Position numbers and translations under genes: made by a program | Assembly (NCBI GenBank): GCA_016789245.1 | Contig: JAEURM010000119.1 | Span: forward strand, 1 to 6,325 | DNA from: Anaerolineales bacterium | GTDB taxonomy: Bacteria; Chloroflexota; Anaerolineae; Anaerolineales; UBA6663 | Direction: 5' to 3' | Length of the DNA: 6,325 nucleotides | In this document: in pieces, positions 1-5,933 of the stretch | Numbering within the stretch: position 1 is the stretch's first letter | How the letters are laid out: every line of letters starts with the position of its first letter | The notes under the pieces: model-generated | Told to the model about the DNA's origin: nothing | What the model saw: the letters and a program-made list of their open reading frames with translations, nothing else | The model's database searches: none

Positions 1-2
1 AC

Positions 3-131
3 TGGGAACTCGAACTGAGCCCCCACCTGCTCAAACGAATGATCGACCGACGCTTCTCTGAGGTCGACCTTCGCCGTATGCTGGCTGACGCGCAGGACAT
101 CCGCCCCGACGCGGCTCCGGGCCGCTGGGTG
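3..131 (+). other. DUF4258-like protein fragment fused in frame to the hydrolase
   Basis: Codons 3-131 read ELSPHLLKRMIDRRFSEVD, then LRRMLADA, RPD and GRWV. This pattern (SPHL..RM..R.F.EvDLR.ML..A....D...GRWV) is one I recognise from small DUF4258-type proteins, in which GRWV is normally followed by a charged strand ending in a TAYPV-like tail. Here GRWV is instead followed by the AEETWPS of a CocE hydrolase, where a very similar PGRWVAE also occurs. The segment is about 64% GC (76 of 119 bases in 1-119). The likely explanation is a join at a short stretch shared by the two genes, either an assembly chimera or a real recombination. The family assignment is from memory of the pattern and is moderately sure. 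Confidence 0.55.
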
Positions 132-1157
132 GCGGAAGAAACATGGCCGTCCGCCCGCATCAATAATTCCGCTTGGTATTTTGCGGATAATAATCTGCTT
201 AATAATCAACAATCAGCAATCAAAAATCAGCCATTAGAAATTGTGGGTACGCAATCTTCTGGCCTCACCCTCGGCGCGTGGTGCCCGTACGGCCATGTTG
301 GGGATTATCCATTAGACCAGCGTGGCGAAGATGGCGCGTCGCTCACCTTCACCTCTGAGCCGTTGCCGGACGATGTGGAAATTTTGGGCTTTACGGATGT
401 AGTGCTAGAAGTAGCCGCCGACCAGCCCAACGCTTTGCTTTCCGTGCGGCTATGTGATGTTGCGCCGGACGGCTCTTCTTTGCTCGTTACGTGGGGCCTG
501 CTCAATCTCACGCACCGTAACAGCCATGAATTTCCGGAGCCGCTCACACCCGGCCAGCGTTACACGGTTACCGTGCGGCTCAACGCCATCGCGCATCGCT
601 TTCAAGCTGGGCGGCGTTTGCGCGTGGGGATTTCACCCACCAACTGGCCGCACGCGTGGCCTTCACCCGTGCCGGTGCAATTGAGCGTTTATGCGCAGAA
701 CAGCCGGCTGGTTTTACCCATGCGGCCCGCCCGCGCGGAGGACGCTCACCTGCCGCCGTTGGCTCAACCGGAAGGTTCCGCGCCGCTCCCAATTGAATGG
801 CTCCGCACTGGCACTGACCGTTATCTGCACACGCATGATATTGTGACCCAGCGGCATACGCTCACGCGCTCTAGCAAAGATGGGTGTTTCCGCATTCTGG
901 CCAACGGTTTAGAAAATGAATCGTGGGGCGAAGATAGCTTCGGCATCACAGAGGGCCAGCCGCTCTCGGCCAGTGTGCGCTGTGAACGCAACATCCGCAT
1001 TGCGCGCGGTGCGTGGCAAACGCGCGTCAGCACCGAAAGTGTGATGACGGCGGACGCCACGCATTTTCATGTGACCAACCAATTAGAAGCATTTGAAGGG
1101 GAAGTGCGTGTATTTGCCAAAAACTGGCATTTTAGCGTGCCGCGCGATTTGGTTTAG
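3..1157 (+). CDS. CocE/NonD-family hydrolase, C-terminal half only; chimeric 5' end
   Basis: The frame is open from the left edge (codon at 3-5) and stops with TAG at 1155-1157; the first ATG is at 39, but coding sequence clearly continues upstream of it. Numbering from that ATG, residues from about 28 (GRWVAEETWPS) to the end match the C-terminal beta-sandwich (PepX_C type) of CocE/NonD hydrolases, which act on esters or X-Pro peptides. Visible family blocks include WCPYG near 81, FTSEPLPDDVEILGF near 104-118, RLCDVAPDGSSLLVTWG near 137-153, LNLTHR near 155-160 and SPTNWPHAWPSPVPV near 199-213. Family members are usually about 550-700 residues. The N-terminal alpha/beta-hydrolase domain with the catalytic Ser-Asp-His is absent, so this piece alone cannot be an active hydrolase. 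Residues 1-27 do not fit CocE and look like another protein. A low-complexity NNLLNNQQSAIKNQ stretch at 51-64 comes from a 7-base repeat. There is no functional link to the B12 genes downstream. The family call is secure; the intactness of the gene is not. Confidence 0.8.
   Translation, partial: WELELSPHLLKRMIDRRFSEVDLRRMLADAQDIRPDAAPGRWVAEETWPSARINNSAWYFADNNLLNNQQSAIKNQPLEIVGTQSSGLTLGAWCPYGHVGDYPLDQRGEDGASLTFTSEPLPDDVEILGFTDVVLEVAADQPNALLSVRLCDVAPDGSSLLVTWGLLNLTHRNSHEFPEPLTPGQRYTVTVRLNAIAHRFQAGRRLRVGISPTNWPHAWPSPVPVQLSVYAQNSRLVLPMRPARAEDAHLPPLAQPEGSAPLPIEWLRTGTDRYLHTHDIVTQRHTLTRSSKDGCFRILANGLENESWGEDSFGITEGQPLSASVRCERNIRIARGAWQTRVSTESVMTADATHFHVTNQLEAFEGEVRVFAKNWHFSVPRDLV
204..231 (+). repeat. 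Heptamer tandem repeat inside coding sequence
   Basis: Four consecutive 7-base units: AATCAAC, AATCAGC, AATCAAA, AATCAGC (consensus AATCARM). They sit in frame in the hydrolase and encode the Asn/Gln-rich run NNQQSAIKNQ in a linker before the PepX_C-type domain. The composition is sharply AT-rich against its surroundings. The repeat is shown directly by the sequence; its origin as an inserted mobile or expanding repeat is inference. Confidence 0.8.
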
Positions 1158-1162
1158 ACTCA

Positions 1163-1218
1163 TGAAACGTGAAACGTGGTAACCTTATATTCAATTCCAC
1201 CTTACGTTTCACGTTTCA
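1163..1218. repeat. Heptamer inverted repeat between hydrolase and pucR-type gene
   Basis: The left arm at 1163-1177 is T plus two GAAACGT units. The right arm at 1204-1218 is two ACGTTTC units plus A. The arms are perfect 15-base reverse complements separated by 26 bases. The right arm ends directly at the start codon of the regulator (1219). It could act as an RNA hairpin, or as paired DNA half-sites around the possible -10 at 1186. There is no T-tract after it, so a classical terminator is unlikely. Confidence 0.9.
1186..1191 (+). promoter_or_regulatory. Candidate -10 element for the PucR-type regulator
   Basis: TATATT matches the TATAAT consensus at 5 of 6 positions and is the only AT-rich hexamer of this kind in the 61-bp gap. 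It lies in the spacer between the two inverted repeat arms, about 28 bases before the ATG. No convincing -35 is seen: a 17-base spacing gives TGAAAC inside the left arm. If real, the repeat arms would flank the core promoter, which would suit an operator for autoregulation. This is inference only. Confidence 0.25.
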
Positions 1219-2847
1219 ATGCTCACCCTTCGCCAAGCCTTACAACTTTCCGTTTTTGAAAAAGCCAACGTCACCGCCGGGGAAGCCGGATTAGACCGTG
1301 TTATCCGGCGTATTCACGTGGTGGATATCCCTGATGCTGAGTACCACGTGTATGGGCAAGGGCTTCTGCTGTTTACGTCCGGTTACGGCATCAAAGATAA
1401 TCCAACGGAGCAAGCCGCACTAATTCCTAAATTGGCGGAAAGCAATGCCATTGGCATGGTGTTTTCGCTGGGCTGGTATTTCAATGAAGTGCCCGCAGTG
1501 ATGTTGGCCGAGGCGGAGCAACGCGGCTTTCCCATCATCACCGTGCCGTATGATGTGAAATTTATCAGCATCATAGAACGGCTGTACGTGGAACTGGTGA
1601 ATGAGCAGGCCGCCGTGCGTGAGCGGGCGGATGATATTCACCGGCGGCTGACGCGTTTGGTGTTGGAGGGCGGCGGGCTAGAAGCCGTGGCCGGCACGTT
1701 GAGTGATATTTTGCAACGCTCAGTGTTGTTTGAAAGCTTGGCGTTTGAAGTGTTGGCCGCCGCGCAAGTTGGCTCCATTGATGAAAGCCGCCGCCGGGCG
1801 CTGGATGCGGGCCGCACCCCGCCTGAAATTGTAGAGCGCATTATGCAACGGGGCATTTACGCTGAACTGCAACGCACCATGAAGCCGGTGCGGCTGGGGG
1901 TGATGCCAGACCTCGGCATGTTGATGGAGCGCGTGGTCGCCCCCATCATCGTGGGGCGAGAAGTGTATGGCTACATTTGGATTGTGGCCGGCGACCATCC
2001 GCTCACGGCTTTGGATGAGCTAGCGATTGAACACGCCGCTACCGTGGCCGCCTTGATATTGCTCAAAGAACACGCCGTGCGCGAGACGCAACACAATCTG
2101 CGCGGTGATTTCTTTGCCCAACTCCTCCGCAGTAGTGAACGCGATAGCCTGCTGTTAGAACGCGCCCACTTAGTGGGGTATCAGTTTGATCGTCCCCACC
2201 AAGTGCTATTTGTGCTGTGCAAAGCCGCTACCAACGCCACGCTCACCACACTGGCCGCGCGGCTAGATCGGTGGCTCCGTACACAAGGTGTGTGGGGTTT
2301 AGTCATCACGCGTGAGCGAGGCTTGGCGGTGGTGGCGGAAGCCAAATCAGAATCTGTGGGGCAAACGCTGGCGGAGAAAATGGTGACTGAGGTGAGTAAC
2401 CCGGCGCAAATGCTGGTCATTGGGGTGGGGCGTTTAGTGCCGTCGGGTGAATCCTTACGCCGCTCGTATGATGAAGCGCGTGAAGCCGCCGAAATTGGTG
2501 AACGGCTGGGCAAGCCACCACGCGCCGTGCTCTTCTGGAAGCTGGGCTTGCTGGATTGGCTCCATCACTTGCCGCAAGATGTGCTGGCCGGGAATCCCTT
2601 CCTCAAAACCGTTCAGAACTTGGCCGAGCATGACCGTAAGACCAACGGCGATTTGGTGCGCACGCTCGACTCTTATTTGGAGCATGGCGGGGCACTGGCG
2701 GAGGCCGCCGCCGCCCTCAACGTACACCGCAACACCCTGTTGTACCGCATAGGCCGGATTGAAGAAATTACGGGCATGGATTTGAAAGATACCAGCCAGC
2801 GCCTAAACCTACATGTGGCGCTCAAAGCGCATTTGTTACGCAAGTAG
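1219..2847 (+). CDS. PucR-family transcriptional regulator
   Basis: A complete 542-residue protein with the usual PucR layout. The PucR N-terminal domain spans about residues 5-125 (opening MLTLRQAL, then VIRRIHVVDIPDA and LLLFTSGYG, ending near VPYDVKFISIIERLY). A GAF-like sensory region covers about 145-285. A CdaR GGDEF-like region spans about 295-430, with IGVGRLVPSGESLRRSYDEAREA near 401-423. The C-terminal PucR helix-turn-helix covers about 484-540, with the recognition segment GALAEAAAALNVHRNTLLYRI near 490-511. Family members control purine, proline, GABA or other amino-acid use and usually sense a metabolite through the middle region; the ligand here cannot be read from sequence. The start at 1219 is chosen because the N-terminus aligns with the family from the first residues. 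No Shine-Dalgarno precedes it; a repeat arm abuts the ATG. It lies 216 bp upstream of the B12 genes on the same strand, so it may control them, but this is unproven. Confidence 0.93.
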   Translation: MLTLRQALQLSVFEKANVTAGEAGLDRVIRRIHVVDIPDAEYHVYGQGLLLFTSGYGIKDNPTEQAALIPKLAESNAIGMVFSLGWYFNEVPAVMLAEAEQRGFPIITVPYDVKFISIIERLYVELVNEQAAVRERADDIHRRLTRLVLEGGGLEAVAGTLSDILQRSVLFESLAFEVLAAAQVGSIDESRRRALDAGRTPPEIVERIMQRGIYAELQRTMKPVRLGVMPDLGMLMERVVAPIIVGREVYGYIWIVAGDHPLTALDELAIEHAATVAALILLKEHAVRETQHNLRGDFFAQLLRSSERDSLLLERAHLVGYQFDRPHQVLFVLCKAATNATLTTLAARLDRWLRTQGVWGLVITRERGLAVVAEAKSESVGQTLAEKMVTEVSNPAQMLVIGVGRLVPSGESLRRSYDEAREAAEIGERLGKPPRAVLFWKLGLLDWLHHLPQDVLAGNPFLKTVQNLAEHDRKTNGDLVRTLDSYLEHGGALAEAAAALNVHRNTLLYRIGRIEEITGMDLKDTSQRLNLHVALKAHLLRK

Positions 2848-2870
2848 TTGGGGTGGATTTCTCTCCCCAA
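2848..2870 (+). terminator. Hairpin directly after the regulator gene; possible weak terminator
   Basis: TTGGGG at 2848-2853 pairs with CCCCAA at 2865-2870 across an 11-base loop, beginning on the first base after the TAG stop. No U-tract follows (the next bases are GGATAC), so if it ends transcription it is not a textbook intrinsic terminator. It might equally protect the 3' end of the mRNA. Confidence 0.35.
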
Positions 2871-2909
2871 GGATACTTAGCGGGCTTTGTCCGGCCTCGG
2901 TATAAAAAA

Positions 2910-2951
2910 CTTCGTGAACTTTGCGTTCTTTGAGCCTTAGAGGCTTATCTA
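2910..2951. repeat. Degenerate CTTYGNG tandem repeat, 8-9 base period
   Basis: Units start at 2910, 2919, 2928, 2936 and 2944: CTTCGTGAA, CTTTGCGTT, CTTTGAGC, CTTAGAGG, CTTATCTA. The first three are clearly related and the last two are decayed. The repeat lies in the 216-bp gap between the regulator and the RACo-like gene and follows an A-run (TATAAAAAA at 2901-2909). I see no open frame in this gap that looks like a gene. Confidence 0.6.
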
Positions 2952-2954
2952 GCG

Positions 2955-2975
2955 TTGTGCCATACGCACAATGGC
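2955..2975. other. Two mutually exclusive small hairpins in the spacer
   Basis: TTGTGC (2955-2960) can pair with GCACAA (2966-2971) over a 5-base loop. GCCAT (2959-2963) can pair with ATGGC (2971-2975) over a 7-base loop. The two stems share bases and cannot form together. They lie upstream of the candidate RACo promoter, so they may not be in its transcript. This may be chance; no known riboswitch or attenuator is recognised. Confidence 0.25.
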
Positions 2976-3047
2976 CCAGCACAAACCTGCCCCGCCCACT
3001 CTATAGGCCAGTAGGTATGTCTCATTTATAATCCCCACTGGTATTGA

Positions 3048-3055
3048 TATAAAAT
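3048..3055 (+). promoter_or_regulatory. Candidate -10 for the B12 methyl-transfer operon, possibly leaderless
   Basis: TATAAAAT sits 8 bases before the ATG at 3064, and there is no Shine-Dalgarno in between (TTGGCTCA). A -10 this close would start the mRNA at or next to the AUG, the layout of a leaderless transcript. The -35 region is poor (TTTATA or TTATAA around 3025-3032). This is a candidate only. Confidence 0.35.
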
Positions 3056-3063
3056 TTGGCTCA

Positions 3064-5109
3064 ATGACTGAAAACGAGAAAATCAATGGTGCGGCCAGCG
3101 AGGCCGATTTTGTGACGATAGCCCTAATGCCATCTGGGCGGCGGGGAACCGTGCCGCGTGGCACTAACTTGCTGGATGCCGCCCGCTTGTTGGGCGTAGA
3201 GCTGGAATCTATCTGTGCCGGGCGGCAAACGTGCGGCAAATGCCAAGTGGTGGTGGAAGAGGGCCATTTTCCCAAGCACGCCCTCACGTCATCCAACGCG
3301 CACCTTACACCACCAGATGGCCGCGAAGCCAAGTACGCGGCGGAGCACACCATTGCCGCTGGCCGCCGCCTTGCGTGCGCGTGTGAGGCCATCGGTGATT
3401 TGCTGTTGATGGTTCCCGAAGAGAGCCAAGCCCGCAAGCAAATCATCGCCAAAGCCGCCACCGATAGAGCGATTGAGGTGCAACCGGCCGTGCGCCAAGT
3501 GTATGTGGAAGTGGAAGCGGCCACGCTGGAAAGCCACGGTGGTGATTGGGAACGCCTACAAACCGCGTTAGCTCAGCAGTGGCAATTGAGCGGCTTAACG
3601 ATTGACCTACGCGCTTTGCTGACTTTGCAACCGGCGTTGGCGCAGGGTAAACACGCACTCACCGTGAGCGTGTGGAACGATGCCGAAGTTCTGCGCGTGC
3701 AACCGGGCTATGTGGAAGGTGCGTACGGCTTAGCGGTGGATATTGGCTCCACCACGGTGGTGGCGCACTTGTGTGATTTGCGCACCGGCCAAGTGTTAGC
3801 TTCAGAAGCTGCCATGAACCCGCAAGTGCGGTTTGGCGAAGATTTAATGAGCCGAGTGAGCTATGTGATGATGCGGCCCGAAGGCACAGAGAAGATGCAT
3901 CACGCCGTTATCACCACACTGAATGATTTGGCCCGCAAGGCCGCTCAAGCCGCCGAAATTTCCGTGGAAGATATTTTGGATGCGGTGCTGGTGGGCAATC
4001 CCGTTATGCATCACCTTCTGCTGGGTCTCAGCCCGGTGGAGTTAGGCGGCGCACCATTTGCGCTGGCCGTGAGTGAGTCAGTGGAGCTGAAGGCGCGTGA
4101 TTTGGGCCTAAAGTTCAACTCGGCCGCGCGTGTACATGTTTTGCCGTGCATTGCCGGGCACGTGGGCGCGGATAATGTGGCCGTACAATTGGCCGAAGCC
4201 CCCCACGCGCAAGATGAGCTGATGCTGATTGTGGATGTAGGCACCAACGCCGAAATTGTGCTGGGCAACCGTGAGCAAGTGTTATGCTGTTCTAGCCCCA
4301 CCGGCCCAGCGTTTGAAGGCGCACAAATTACGCATGGCCAACGCGCAGCGCCCGGCGCCATTGAGCGCGTGCGGATAGACCCAACCACGCTTGAGCCGCG
4401 CTATAAAGTAATTGGGCAAGAAACGTGGACGGCGCCCGGTGAAGTAGATGGGATGAAAGCCACTGGCATCTGTGGCAGTGGCATTATTGAAGCGATTGCG
4501 GAACTGTTTTTATCCGGCGTAATTGGCGCGGATGGTTTGTTTATGGAAGCAATGGTTGAGCGGACGCCGCGAGTGCGGTTTAATAGCCGCACTGGTGAAT
4601 ACGTGCTGGCGGACGCCGCCCAATCTTCCACCGGCCAACCCATTGTGGTGACGCAGAGTGACGTGCGTGCCATTCAACTGGGCAAGGCCGCGCTATACGC
4701 GGGCATAAAATTGCTCATGCAAGAGCGCGGCGTGGCCGCCGTTGACCGGATAGTTTTAGCCGGCGCGTTTGGTAGTTATATTGATCCTAAACACGCCATG
4801 GTGTTGGGCCTAATCCCTGATTGTGAGTTGAGCCGCGTGGTGGCGGTGGGCAACGCCGCCGGTGATGGCGCACGGATTGCGCTGTTGAACCGCGCGGCCC
4901 GCCAAGAAGCGGCGCGGCTGGCCAAGAACAACCGACACGTGCAAACAGCGGTGGCCGCCAACTTCCAAGCGGAGTTTGTGGGCGCCATTGGCATTCCACA
5001 TGCCACGGATGCCTTTCCGCACTTGGCGGAAATTTTGCCGGCCAAAACCGAAGCGGCCAGCACTCGGCGCAGTCAGCGGCGGCGTGAGCGGCAGGCCCAA
5101 GCGAATTGA
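3064..5109 (+). CDS. RACo-like corrinoid activation protein (2Fe-2S ferredoxin plus ASKHA ATPase)
   Basis: A complete 681-residue cytoplasmic protein. RACo-type enzymes use ATP to drive an uphill electron transfer from a 2Fe-2S cluster, re-reducing Co(II) corrinoid protein to active Co(I). The N-terminal ferredoxin domain (about 16-120) has ligands C51, C57 and C60 (C-x5-C-x2-C), with C105 as the expected fourth in RRLACAC; C107 is an additional nearby cysteine. A linker region follows (about 140-215). The ASKHA nucleotide-binding domain starts at GLAVDIGSTTVVAHL (222-236), with MLIVDVGTNAEIVLG near 387-401, SPTGPAFEGAQI near 411-422, ATGICGSGIIEAIAELF near 466-482 and IVLAGAFGSYIDPKHA near 563-578. 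This is the RACo_C (DUF4445) signature. The last ~25 residues are an unusual Arg/Gln-rich basic tail. It is the first gene of a tight run with the corrinoid protein (82 bp on) and a homocysteine methyltransferase, which supports the role. The exact start is moderately sure because no ribosome binding site is seen. Confidence 0.92.
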   Translation: MTENEKINGAASEADFVTIALMPSGRRGTVPRGTNLLDAARLLGVELESICAGRQTCGKCQVVVEEGHFPKHALTSSNAHLTPPDGREAKYAAEHTIAAGRRLACACEAIGDLLLMVPEESQARKQIIAKAATDRAIEVQPAVRQVYVEVEAATLESHGGDWERLQTALAQQWQLSGLTIDLRALLTLQPALAQGKHALTVSVWNDAEVLRVQPGYVEGAYGLAVDIGSTTVVAHLCDLRTGQVLASEAAMNPQVRFGEDLMSRVSYVMMRPEGTEKMHHAVITTLNDLARKAAQAAEISVEDILDAVLVGNPVMHHLLLGLSPVELGGAPFALAVSESVELKARDLGLKFNSAARVHVLPCIAGHVGADNVAVQLAEAPHAQDELMLIVDVGTNAEIVLGNREQVLCCSSPTGPAFEGAQITHGQRAAPGAIERVRIDPTTLEPRYKVIGQETWTAPGEVDGMKATGICGSGIIEAIAELFLSGVIGADGLFMEAMVERTPRVRFNSRTGEYVLADAAQSSTGQPIVVTQSDVRAIQLGKAALYAGIKLLMQERGVAAVDRIVLAGAFGSYIDPKHAMVLGLIPDCELSRVVAVGNAAGDGARIALLNRAARQEAARLAKNNRHVQTAVAANFQAEFVGAIGIPHATDAFPHLAEILPAKTEAASTRRSQRRRERQAQAN

Positions 5110-5117
5110 AATTGATG

Positions 5118-5177
5118 CGGATTGCGTAGTCCGTTGGCATCCAGACAAAATACGGAATACGCAATCCGTAAAACGTA
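5118..5177. repeat. Heptamer inverted repeat before the corrinoid protein gene
   Basis: The arms at 5118-5134 and 5152-5168 are reverse complements at 16 of 17 positions (only G5129/A5157 fails), with a 17-base loop. The right side continues as four 7-base units from 5150: ATACGGA, ATACGCA, ATCCGTA, AAACGTA. It fills most of the 82-bp gap and stops four bases before the GGAG ribosome binding site. It could modulate translation or processing of the polycistronic mRNA; that role is inferred. Confidence 0.88.
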
Positions 5178-5181
5178 ACCC

Positions 5182-5185
5182 GGAG
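5182..5185 (+). promoter_or_regulatory. Ribosome binding site of the corrinoid protein gene
   Basis: GGAG lies 6 bases before the ATG at 5192. It decides the start: the frame is open far upstream into the RACo-like gene, but only this ATG has a good ribosome binding site and gives a normal corrinoid-protein N-terminus. It is the only clear Shine-Dalgarno among the starts in this window. Confidence 0.8.
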
Positions 5186-5191
5186 AGCAAC

Positions 5192-5875
5192 ATGAGCGAT
5201 ATTCAAGACATCCCGAATGACGAATTGGTGCAAAACATCCAAGACGATTTGTATGATGGCATCGTGGAAGGTGTGACCGACGGTGTAAATGAATTTTTGC
5301 GCCGCGAGTGGACACCGTATGATGTGATGACCAAAGTGCTGGTGGGCGGGATGGATATTGTAGGCGTAGATTTCCGCGATGGTATTTTGTTTGTGCCAGA
5401 AGTGCTGATGGCCGCCAAAGCTATGAAAGCCGGTATGGAAATTCTGCGGCCTTTGCTGGCTAACACCGGCGCGGAGCAAGTGGGCACCATGGTGATTGGC
5501 ACGGTGAAGGGTGACATTCACGATATTGGCAAAAACTTGGTAGCCATGATGTTGGAAGGCGCAGGTTTCAAAGTGGTGAATTTGGGCATCAATTGTGACG
5601 CGGATAAGTTTTTGGCCGCGTACAAAGAACATCAGCCGGATATTTTGGGCATGAGCGCTTTGCTCACCACCACCATGCCGTACATGGATGTGGTGATTAA
5701 GCGATTCAAAGAAGAAGGCCTGCGCGATAAAGTGATTGTGTTGGTGGGCGGTGCGCCCCTCAACGCCGCGTTTGCGGAAGAGATTGAAGCCGATGCCTAC
5801 TGCCGAGATGCCGCGGTAGCGGTGGAAACGGCCAAGAAACTGATTGCCATCAAGCGCGAAAAAGCAGTTCGCTAA
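5192..5875 (+). CDS. Methyltransferase corrinoid (cobalamin-binding) protein
   Basis: A complete 227-residue protein, the normal size for MtbC/MttC/MtaC-type corrinoid carriers. The N-terminal helical cap domain (about 10-92) is the B12-binding_2 type, with DLYDGIVEGV near 19-28 and FVPEVLMAAKAM near 67-78. The Rossmann-like B12 domain (about 96-222) shows base-off/His-on binding: D108-x-H110-x-x-G113 in GDIHDIGKN (His110 is the cobalt ligand), S155-x-L157 in GMSALL, and G186-G187 in VLVGGAPL. The protein shuttles a methyl group on cobalt between a donor-specific methyltransferase and an acceptor methyltransferase. Its neighbours, an activator upstream and a homocysteine S-methyltransferase 58 bp downstream, suggest that methionine is the product. 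The substrate specificity of the donor side cannot be told from this protein. The start is set by the GGAG at 5182. Confidence 0.95.
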   Translation: MSDIQDIPNDELVQNIQDDLYDGIVEGVTDGVNEFLRREWTPYDVMTKVLVGGMDIVGVDFRDGILFVPEVLMAAKAMKAGMEILRPLLANTGAEQVGTMVIGTVKGDIHDIGKNLVAMMLEGAGFKVVNLGINCDADKFLAAYKEHQPDILGMSALLTTTMPYMDVVIKRFKEEGLRDKVIVLVGGAPLNAAFAEEIEADAYCRDAAVAVETAKKLIAIKREKAVR

Positions 5876-5927
5876 CGGATTACGCAATTCGCAATACGCC
5901 TCCGTAGTGCGTAGAGCGTATTCCGTA
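5875..5927. repeat. Heptamer hairpin before the homocysteine methyltransferase gene
   Basis: Positions 5875-5898 pair with 5903-5926 at 19 of 24 places around a 4-base loop. The left side reads in 7-base steps TAACGGA, TTACGCA, ATTCGCA, ATACGCC from 5873. The right side reads TCCGTA, then GTGCGTA, GAGCGTA, TTCCGTA to 5927. It begins on the last base of the corrinoid gene stop codon and ends 6 bases before the next ATG, so it occupies essentially the whole gap. Confidence 0.88.
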
Positions 5928-5933
5928 AATTTT

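Noticed and set aside
1163..1218. Reading the heptamer repeats as a CRISPR array or insertion-sequence ends.
   Set aside because: The units are 7 bases with no spacers, and there are no cas genes, transposase or target-site duplications.
2960..3030. Possible cobalamin riboswitch before the B12 genes (ACCTGCC, CCCGCCCACT and GGCCAGTAGG look like pieces of the B12 core).
   Set aside because: The pieces are in the wrong order or too close together, the other conserved boxes are not seen, and the candidate -10 lies downstream of them. A covariance-model search of 2848-3063 would settle it.
2949..3524. Minus-strand frame of 191 codons whose end (GGAGLCWAIVRMAQR) looks hydrophobic, possibly a gene remnant.
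   Set aside because: Most of it is antisense to the conserved ferredoxin domain of the RACo-like gene. The part in the spacer is too short to assign.
4976..5191. An upstream start for the corrinoid protein.
   Set aside because: The extra 72 codons overlap the RACo-like gene in another frame and have no homology; the GGAG before 5192 marks the true start.
5844..5933. An earlier start (ATG 5844) for the homocysteine methyltransferase.
   Set aside because: It would overlap the end of the corrinoid gene and translate the hairpin into 30 non-homologous residues; the family N-terminus begins at 5934.
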